Notes under the pieces: generated by a model | Databases searched by the model: none | Seen by the model: the letters and a program-made list of their open reading frames with translations, nothing else | Told to the model about the DNA's origin: nothing | Translations under genes and position numbers: made by a program | DNA from: an uncultured Eubacteriales bacterium | GTDB taxonomy: Bacteria > Bacillota > Clostridia > Oscillospirales > Acutalibacteraceae | DNA: 12,687 nt | Assembly: GCA_900321195.1 (NCBI GenBank) | Contig: ONVG01000024.1 | Location: 1-12,687, forward strand | Reading direction: 5' to 3' | In this document: positions 7,008 to 12,687 of the stretch, piece after piece | Numbering within the stretch: position 1 is the stretch's first letter | Layout: every line of letters begins with the position of its first letter

Positions 7008-8711
7008 TTATTCATTATTGATAGTCATATCAATATACTCTTCATAAGAAGTAAGACCCTTTAGAACGTCTATCCTTACATTCTCCTTCATTGGTATCAT
7101 ACCCTCTTTGACAGCAAGCTCACGGACTTCATCCGTACTCTTACCCTCGGTAATAGCCCTTTTAAGAGTGGTTGTGAGCATCATTACCTCATGTACTGCG
7201 ATACGTCCTTTATAGCCCTTCTTGTTGCACTTTTCACAGCCGCACTTACGGTAGAGGGTTACATTTTCATTCGGATCGATATTAAGGGCGATACGCTCAT
7301 TAAGGTCAGGAGAATAAGCTTCCTTACAATCAACGCAAAGACGTCTTGCAAGCTTCTGAGCGATAATTCCGAGAAGTGCCGAAGATACCATGTAAGGCTC
7401 GATACCCATATCTACAAGACGAGCAACTGAGCTTGGAGCATCGTAGGTATGGAGTGTAGAAAGAACCAAGTGACCTGTGATAGCCGCCTGAACTGCGATA
7501 CCTGCTGTTTCACCGTCTCGGATCTCACCGATCATTATAATATCAGGGTCCTGACGAAGAATACTTCTAAGCGCCGCCGCAAAGGTAAGACCTGCTTTTT
7601 CGTTTGTCTGTACCTGAGTTATACCGGTCTGGAGCATTTCGACAGGGTCCTCAACGGTGATGATATTGATATCCTCACTTTTTACCTCATTAAGAGCCGT
7701 ATAAAGAGTTGTTGATTTACCTGAACCTGTAGCGCCCGTAACAAGTATAATACCACGGTTACTTTTTACGAGATGATTGAATTTTTCAAGATTCTCAGGG
7801 AGGAAGCCGATATTTTCTTTTTTAAGCTCCATTCCGAGAGAGGTCGTAATACGCATAACTATCTTCTCACCATAAACGCTGGGGAGAACTGAGATACGGA
7901 AGTCGATATCCTTACCGCCTACACGGTAATTGATACGACCGTCCTGAGGTATACGTTTTTCTGCGATGTTCATATTACCTATGAACTTTATACGTGATGT
8001 TACAGAAGGAATAAGCTCCGGGCTTGTTTCCATATATATCTGAAGTTTACCATCGATACGGAAACGTATTCTGAGGCATTTTTCCATAGGCTCAATATGA
8101 ATATCGGAGCATTTGGAGAATATTGCCTCTTCTATCATGGCATTTACAAAACGTATGATAGGCTGGTCATTTGCATTTGAATCCGCTGCTGCTGCTTCGG
8201 CTTCCTGCTGTGCCTTTGTCTTTCCGCCGCCCTTTGACTCAAGGAATTCCTTAGCGTCATCGATAGCCTTCTGAGCCGCGTACATTTCACGAAGTTTTCC
8301 GGCTATTTTAGAAGGCTCAGCTATTACCGGAACTATCTTCATTTTTGTAGCTATAGAGAGATCTTTAAGACCGTTATAGTTTAGCGGATCACCTATTGCC
8401 ACAGTCAGAAAACGACCGTCCTGTTCTATCGGAACGACCATGTTTTTCTGAGCGAGTTCCTCCGGTACAGCGCTTGAAAGCTCTTCTGGTATCTGTATAG
8501 TATCAAGATCCACATACGGCATAAAGAGCTGTTTTTCAAGCGCCTTGCAAACCTGCTGCTCGGTAACTATCTTATCTTCTATCAAAAGGTCAGCGACACG
8601 CTTTTTATTGCCGGATTCCTTTTGCTTACGAAGTACTTCTTCAAGCTGTTCCTCTGTAATATCACCTGAATTAATAAGGATCTGTCCGATTTTTAAGTTG
8701 CCTGCTTTCAT
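7008..8711 (-). CDS. pilB: Type IV pilus assembly (extension) ATPase PilB
   Basis: This hexameric ATPase drives pilin addition at the PilC platform. The 567 residues comprise an N-terminal MshEN/T2SSE_N-type region with two similar stretches (KIGQILINSGDITEEQL at 7-23 and RVADLLIEDKIVTEQQV at 38-54). A linker rich in Ala, Glu and Lys follows (about 150-182), then a PAS-like middle domain (about 183-300) and the RecA-like motor. Motor motifs are Walker A GATGSGKST (326-334), the Asp box ITVEDPVEM (351-359), Walker B DIIMIGEIRD (390-399) and the His box TGHLVLSTLHT (412-422). The zinc site characteristic of PilB is complete: Cys459, Cys462, Cys492 and Cys495. The MshEN-like part could bind cyclic di-GMP, but key Arg/Leu positions differ. 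The ATG start has AAGGAG 8 nt upstream. Confidence 0.95.
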   Translation of the reverse strand: MKAGNLKIGQILINSGDITEEQLEEVLRKQKESGNKKRVADLLIEDKIVTEQQVCKALEKQLFMPYVDLDTIQIPEELSSAVPEELAQKNMVVPIEQDGRFLTVAIGDPLNYNGLKDLSIATKMKIVPVIAEPSKIAGKLREMYAAQKAIDDAKEFLESKGGGKTKAQQEAEAAAADSNANDQPIIRFVNAMIEEAIFSKCSDIHIEPMEKCLRIRFRIDGKLQIYMETSPELIPSVTSRIKFIGNMNIAEKRIPQDGRINYRVGGKDIDFRISVLPSVYGEKIVMRITTSLGMELKKENIGFLPENLEKFNHLVKSNRGIILVTGATGSGKSTTLYTALNEVKSEDINIITVEDPVEMLQTGITQVQTNEKAGLTFAAALRSILRQDPDIIMIGEIRDGETAGIAVQAAITGHLVLSTLHTYDAPSSVARLVDMGIEPYMVSSALLGIIAQKLARRLCVDCKEAYSPDLNERIALNIDPNENVTLYRKCGCEKCNKKGYKGRIAVHEVMMLTTTLKRAITEGKSTDEVRELAVKEGMIPMKENVRIDVLKGLTSYEEYIDMTINNE

Positions 8712-8733
8712 GATTTCAGCTCCTTTTATTCAA

Positions 8734-9642
8734 TCAGAAAAGACCGATATAAAGACTTACTATATAATGTATAAAATCGTAAAATACTATATAGCAAATA
8801 ACGGATATTGCGATGTACGGACCGAATGCGAGATATTGCCCGCCCTTATCGTACATTTCCTCTTCAACATCCTCTTCGGTTTCTTCACTGTCAGACACTT
8901 CATTTTTTTCTTCGGCAGTCATATCTTCCGGCTTGTCCTCTGCTTCATCCTCTGTTTTTTCATCCTCGTCAGAGCCTCTTCCCTTTATGTGAAATACTAT
9001 TATTATAACCGCAAAACACAGGGAAGCTATTACGAGAGACAGTGCAAAGGTATATAAAGTACCGGGAAAGCCCGTCATTATTCCGATAGCCGCAAAAAGC
9101 TTTACATCACCGAAGCCCATACCATCCTTTTTATAGACTATCATACCGATAAAATCTATAAACATCATAGTACCTGCTCCGATAGCAGCTCCTGCAAGCG
9201 GCGACCACCATGCTGTATGAAGTATCCCAAAACCTCTTACGAGGTCATATACACTGATGATAATGCCGAGTACACCGACAGCTGCGGTGAACTGATCCGG
9301 TATTATCGTATACTTTATGTCGCATACTGCTATCATCAGCGCAAGCATTATTATCAAAGATAATACTATAAAATAAATATCAAATCCTTTATTGAACTGC
9401 AGTCTGCAAAGCACGAGACAGGCTGCGGAAACAAAGGATAATATTATGCCTGCTCCTGAATAATTGACACGTCTGCCGTTAAGCAATTCCTCCGACGGTG
9501 TTTCATTATAATCGCAAAGCCACGCCGCGGGTATCTTGTTTATTATAAAAAAGGCTGTCCATGTCAACGCAAAACCAAGCAGGACACAGGCGGCGGTCCA
9601 TACAATGCCGCCTGTTGTCTGTAAATAACTGAGTGGCTGCAT
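8734..9642 (-). CDS. pilD: Prepilin peptidase (PilD-type aspartic protease), no methylase zinc site, acidic insertion
   Basis: This multipass membrane aspartic protease cleaves the leader of type IV prepilins. The two catalytic aspartates are visible: Asp108 in AVCDIKYTIIPD and Asp179 in the GMGFGD motif (174-179). The C-terminal YLAFGPYIAI (270-279) is also typical. The N-terminal cytoplasmic region that in PilD holds two CxxC pairs and the N-methyltransferase activity is reduced to about 25 residues (38-62) with a single Cys43. Methylation of the mature pilin by this enzyme is therefore doubtful. Between the helix ending near 218 and the last helix lies a roughly 40-residue stretch (224-263) made mostly of Glu and Asp, absent from standard PilD proteins. 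The ATG start has AAAGGA 9 nt upstream. The gene is 22 nt before pilB and 20 nt after pilO. Confidence 0.9.
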   Translation of the reverse strand: MQPLSYLQTTGGIVWTAACVLLGFALTWTAFFIINKIPAAWLCDYNETPSEELLNGRRVNYSGAGIILSFVSAACLVLCRLQFNKGFDIYFIVLSLIIMLALMIAVCDIKYTIIPDQFTAAVGVLGIIISVYDLVRGFGILHTAWWSPLAGAAIGAGTMMFIDFIGMIVYKKDGMGFGDVKLFAAIGIMTGFPGTLYTFALSLVIASLCFAVIIIVFHIKGRGSDEDEKTEDEAEDKPEDMTAEEKNEVSDSEETEEDVEEEMYDKGGQYLAFGPYIAISVICYIVFYDFIHYIVSLYIGLF

Positions 9643-9662
9643 AAGGTCTTATCCTTTAGCTT

Positions 9663-10325
9663 TTATTTTTTTGAAGACGCATTAGAAGATGCTGCTGATG
9701 ACGTCTTCTTTACAGGCGGAACCTTATTGTTGAAGTAATAAAGGCTCATGTTGATGCTTGCTTCATACTTCAATGTATTGCTGAATGACTTTACAAATTC
9801 ATCAGAGCCGCTGGAAGACTTCGGTACTGTTACAGAGATATCGTTAACGAAATATGCGCCCTCTGACTGTGTTTCAAGGTAGTCAAGTGTTGAGCGGATA
9901 TTATCCTCTGTACCTATGAACTTATATTTTACGTTTGTGAGATAAAGCGGCTCGCCTGCAACTGCAGATCTGCCCTTAGGATCTACTACACCTTCGGAAA
10001 CATCAATTGAAATAAGGTCATAGTTAAATGCTGCGAGCGCATCTCTGATATCATCAGGCGACATATTTGCATTTGAGAAAAGCTTACGGCTGTTTGCCTC
10101 GTATTCTGCCTTCATCTCTGCATTTTTAGTAGATACTTCATTTGCTCTGTTAAGGTAATCATTATATTTGCTTATCTGTGCTGTTACAGACTCATGATCC
10201 CTGTTATATGTATCGAGTTTCTGCGAGAATGGTATCTGTACAACAAATACAAATATAATACAAAGAATCAGCGCAAATATTATTACGAGAAAGTAGGTAG
10301 GTATTTTCAATTGTTTCTTATCCAT
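9663..10325 (-). CDS. pilO: PilO-like type IV pilus inner-membrane alignment protein
   Basis: The 220-residue protein has the PilO layout: a short cytoplasmic N-terminus, one membrane helix (about 11-31), a coiled-coil stretch (about 34-80), and a mixed alpha/beta domain (about 88-198) fitting the ferredoxin-like fold of PilO/GspM. It ends in a Ser/Ala/Lys-rich tail (205-220). In studied systems PilO pairs with PilN to link the cytoplasmic PilM ring to the outside. Here the partner would be the PilN part of the gene just upstream. GGAGG lies 9 nt before the ATG, and the gap to pilMN is 35 nt. Sequence similarity to PilO is weak, as is usual, so the call rests on architecture plus its place between pilMN and pilD. 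Confidence 0.8.
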   Translation of the reverse strand: MDKKQLKIPTYFLVIIFALILCIIFVFVVQIPFSQKLDTYNRDHESVTAQISKYNDYLNRANEVSTKNAEMKAEYEANSRKLFSNANMSPDDIRDALAAFNYDLISIDVSEGVVDPKGRSAVAGEPLYLTNVKYKFIGTEDNIRSTLDYLETQSEGAYFVNDISVTVPKSSSGSDEFVKSFSNTLKYEASINMSLYYFNNKVPPVKKTSSAASSNASSKK

Positions 10326-10360
10326 TACTGTTAACCTCCGTCAGTATCATATCAGTTCGG

Positions 10361-12559
10361 TCACTGCTTTTTGAAATCTATAACCTGACCATTAGATGTC
10401 AGCTTGAGAGTATCACCGCTTACTGTATAATCCATTATTCCGTCTATTCTTTGTTTTGCTGTTCCGGCAGATGTGCTGGTTTCTACTACATCACTGTTTG
10501 CATATATCTTGCCGTCCTTTGTACCATACTTAAAGTTCATTGAGCTTCCCATAATACTTGCAACGCCTGTTCCGTCACTTTTGAACTCATAAGTCATAGT
10601 CAGACCGCTTTCCTCATACTTCCAATTACCGACAAGAGCATCATCTATCTTTGCGTCAGAGGGTATTTCTGTTTTCTTGTTGAAATCAGGCTCTCCTGAC
10701 GAACTGCTCTGGCTTGTCTGATTGTTATTGTTGTTATTGTTGTTATTATTGGTATTGTTCTTATCTGTATTAGTACCGGTCTTGCCTTCTTCCTTCTCCT
10801 TAGCCTTGTTATTTGCAAGAGCCTCTCTTGCAGCAAGTTCTTCGGAAGTAAGGGCTGCTTCCTGAGCGCCTGCTTCTGTGATAATAAGCTTTACTTTATT
10901 CTTATAGTAAGTACTTGTTGTTGTTCCGCCTGATGTCTTTTCAACACGGCTTGAGCTTGTTGCTTCACCAAGGCTGAAATAGCCTGAATCTGTAATATCT
11001 TTTCTTAAAGTCATAAAGTCATCATATGTTGATGTCAGGAATGTGACATTTACAACGGACTGGAAGTCCTTATTTACAGATGAATTCAGCAGTTTATATT
11101 CATTAAAGCCATGTGACTTATGAATAACTTCATCGAAAGAATGTCCGAAAGTAACAGAAGTCTTATGAAGTGTCTGAGGAAGTGTTTCAAGGTCTTTTGC
11201 AAGATTATCCTTTCTGCTCTTCCATGTTGCTTCATCGTTTATAAGCTGTTCAGCTTTTTTAAATTCAGGGTTATTCAAAGCGCTTGCATCGTTGTTTTTC
11301 TGTACTTCAAGAGCTACCCACCAGCCGCTTATACCGATTATCCATACTGCTGCCGCAACACCTATAACACCTGCTATAAGGTTACCTACAGTAGATTTAC
11401 CGTCCTTAGACATAGCTGAGAGTATATTAGACTCGCCCTGCAAAAGGTTAGCGTCATTCATCGGCATTGTAAGCAAGCCATTGAATGTTATGAATGATAC
11501 AGGGTCATAGTGCTTTGCCGAAGCGGACTGTGCAACTGTAGGACGTACTCCGCCGCTTGCGAAAATATTAAGAACATTTTCCATAGGAGCTGTAAGACCC
11601 TGCTTACGGCAGTATGCTGCTATATTCGGAAGACTTGCAAGAACATCGCAAAGTACTATCTGGTCAATATCAAGACGCATCGTTGAGATAACCATTCTGA
11701 GGTTTCTGACAAGCTCACCTATAGCGTTATCGAGCATTGTCATTGTCTGCTTTCTTATAGTTGCATTATTGCACTTATTACATACGCCAAGGCCTTCCTG
11801 ACGGATAAGTTCAACAGCGCCGAGCTTGCTTATACCGAATTCAAGCATAAGAAGTTCTGCGATATCCTCAAGGATACCTGAGAACGACTGCTGGAAAACA
11901 GGCGCGCCGTTATGGAGAACTACAAGACGTGTTGCAGCGAAATCCATACTGATAACGGCAACAGCTCTTGTTGCGGAGTTAAGGTCTGCCTTTGCTGTAT
12001 GAAGAAGACCTGCGATAGGAGGAGAGACCTTTACTACTTTAAGACCTGCCTGAGTAAAGTTTGCACGGATATCAGTAAGTGTACCGGTATTCATTGCAAA
12101 AAGAGAAGCCGAAACGTCCTCGGATTTGTTAGACTTGCCGTACTGCTGACCATACTCAAAGTTAAGTACAGTATACTTATCAACATCCTGATGAAGTACT
12201 GCTTCTGCCTCAACTCTTGCGTATGTAAGAAGAAGCTTGTCCTTATTTACCTGAGCATGCTTATACTCTTTGGTTATAAGTATATCTTCATCCTCGATAC
12301 AGAAGAAGATATCGCCAAGCTCCATGCTTACGCTTTCGGCACAGCGTTTAACAAATGCTGCAAGCTCATCCGTTTTTTCATAGGGATGATCCTTGAGTGA
12401 ATCGTTCAGCTCGAATATCTGAGGGATACCGAAATTAGTAGGCATACCTCCCGATCTTTTCTTGTTGAGTGAAAGACCGCCTTCTGCCTTATCATACTCT
12501 GCGGGAGTAAGGATAAGGAGTCCTCGTGTTAACTGCATTACAGTTGCTACCGTTTTCAT
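10361..12559 (-). CDS. pilMN: PilM-PilN fusion protein with poly-Asn linker and C-terminal DUF5640-like beta domain
   Basis: Residue numbers count from the GTG at 12565. Residues 1 to about 370 resemble PilM, the actin-like cytoplasmic ring protein. The second half of the fold is clearest: VAVISMDFAATRLVVLHNG (202-220), then FSGILEDIAELLMLEFGIS, and EIxRxL-like ELVRNLRMVISTMRLDIDQIVL (284-305). A membrane helix at about 394-418 begins the PilN part, followed by a coiled coil (about 430-465) and an alpha/beta domain to about 565. A charged, then Asn-rich linker (570-635) leads to a domain at about 640-734 with the pattern VGNWKY...YEFKSDGTG...YTVSGDTLKL, typical of small DUF5640 or lipocalin-like beta domains. 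Topology puts everything after the helix outside the membrane. The ATG at 12559 has GGTG 5 nt upstream; the GTG at 12565 is an alternative. First gene of the pil operon. Confidence 0.85.
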   Translation of the reverse strand: MKTVATVMQLTRGLLILTPAEYDKAEGGLSLNKKRSGGMPTNFGIPQIFELNDSLKDHPYEKTDELAAFVKRCAESVSMELGDIFFCIEDEDILITKEYKHAQVNKDKLLLTYARVEAEAVLHQDVDKYTVLNFEYGQQYGKSNKSEDVSASLFAMNTGTLTDIRANFTQAGLKVVKVSPPIAGLLHTAKADLNSATRAVAVISMDFAATRLVVLHNGAPVFQQSFSGILEDIAELLMLEFGISKLGAVELIRQEGLGVCNKCNNATIRKQTMTMLDNAIGELVRNLRMVISTMRLDIDQIVLCDVLASLPNIAAYCRKQGLTAPMENVLNIFASGGVRPTVAQSASAKHYDPVSFITFNGLLTMPMNDANLLQGESNILSAMSKDGKSTVGNLIAGVIGVAAAVWIIGISGWWVALEVQKNNDASALNNPEFKKAEQLINDEATWKSRKDNLAKDLETLPQTLHKTSVTFGHSFDEVIHKSHGFNEYKLLNSSVNKDFQSVVNVTFLTSTYDDFMTLRKDITDSGYFSLGEATSSSRVEKTSGGTTTSTYYKNKVKLIITEAGAQEAALTSEELAAREALANNKAKEKEEGKTGTNTDKNNTNNNNNNNNNNQTSQSSSSGEPDFNKKTEIPSDAKIDDALVGNWKYEESGLTMTYEFKSDGTGVASIMGSSMNFKYGTKDGKIYANSDVVETSTSAGTAKQRIDGIMDYTVSGDTLKLTSNGQVIDFKKQ
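10721..10759 (-). repeat. AAC/AAT trinucleotide tract encoding poly-asparagine
   Basis: Thirteen codons on the minus strand encode Asn except one Thr (ACC): two Asn, Thr, then ten Asn in a row. AAC and AAT alternate irregularly, so it is an imperfect microsatellite. It lies between the PilN part and the C-terminal beta domain of pilMN, where length change in steps of three would keep the frame. Confidence 0.9.
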
Positions 12560-12565
12560 AAACAC

Positions 12566-12687
12566 ACCACACTCTTAAAAATTTTTATTTATATTATTAC
12601 TGCAAAATAAATACCAAACTCGTATGTAATGCGTAAATCACACAAGCATACTGACAGTTATAGTATTCTTTTTGTTATTTTATCACA
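12566..12687. other. A+T-rich upstream region of the pil operon, no gene seen
   Basis: These 122 bases hold no convincing coding frame, RNA gene or terminator hairpin. Apart from the possible promoter at 12588-12617, nothing can be assigned. The next gene upstream, possibly a pilin, lies outside the window. Confidence 0.5.
12588..12617 (-). promoter_or_regulatory. Possible promoter for the pil operon
   Basis: On the minus strand, TTGGTA (12617-12612) and TATAAA (12593-12588) are 18 nt apart, matching consensus at 4 of 6 and 5 of 6 positions. The leader to the pilMN start would be about 22 nt. The region is very A+T rich, so chance matches are likely, and the operon may instead be read from further upstream. 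Confidence 0.35.

Noticed and set aside
8545..9057. 170-codon open frame on the plus strand spanning the pilB/pilD boundary
   Set aside because: It is antisense to two confidently identified genes. Its aromatic- and Cys-rich end arises from the acidic coding stretch read backwards.
10721..10759. Trinucleotide tract as a CRISPR or regulatory repeat
   Set aside because: It is in frame within pilMN, encodes poly-Asn, and has no spacer organisation.
11912..12400. 162-codon Cys-rich open frame on the plus strand
   Set aside because: It lies wholly inside pilMN on the opposite strand, has no ribosome site that I can see, and its composition is what the antisense of that gene would give.
1..12687. 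Mobile element, tRNA, rRNA or CRISPR array
   Set aside because: I saw no transposase or integrase, no cloverleaf-like sequence, no long repeats with spacers and no attachment-site duplication. The region reads as ordinary chromosomal operons.

Overview
The window looks like chromosomal DNA from a low-to-moderate G+C Clostridia (Firmicutes). I infer a Ruminococcus-like member of the Oscillospiraceae, because it combines a monoderm-style type IV pilus operon without pilP or pilQ with a split 2-hydroxyacyl-CoA dehydratase-activase family protein. The species cannot be fixed from the sequence alone.

Left part, plus strand (1-3118): three closely spaced genes. The first is the 3' part of a COG3580/DUF2229-type acyl-CoA dehydratase-activase family protein, running in from outside the window. 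The second is its COG3581-type partner, a domain that relatives often carry fused to the first. The third is a small monotopic sugar-phosphate transferase. A strong hairpin at 3128-3157 ends this transcript and also the one converging on it.

Middle part, minus strand (4553 down to 3168): a well-formed sigma-A-type promoter drives a membrane-anchored L,D-transpeptidase-like protein whose expected catalytic cysteine is serine. One base further on lies a four-helix membrane protein of unknown function.

Right part, minus strand (12.6 kb down to 4.64 kb): a six-gene type IV pilus assembly operon in the order pilMN fusion, pilO, prepilin peptidase (pilD), pilB, pilT, pilC, ending in a GC-rich hairpin. 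PilMN and PilO would form the inner alignment complex, PilB and PilT the extension and retraction motors, PilC the membrane platform, and PilD the prepilin processing enzyme. No pilin genes are present, so they must lie elsewhere, perhaps just upstream of the window.

The most unusual object is the first pil gene. One polypeptide joins a PilM-like actin-fold module with eroded nucleotide-binding motifs, a PilN-like membrane/periplasm-side module, a ten-residue poly-asparagine linker and a C-terminal small beta domain resembling DUF5640. Other oddities are the Cys-to-Ser change in the L,D-transpeptidase-like protein and a prepilin peptidase with no methylase zinc cysteines and a strongly acidic cytoplasmic insertion.
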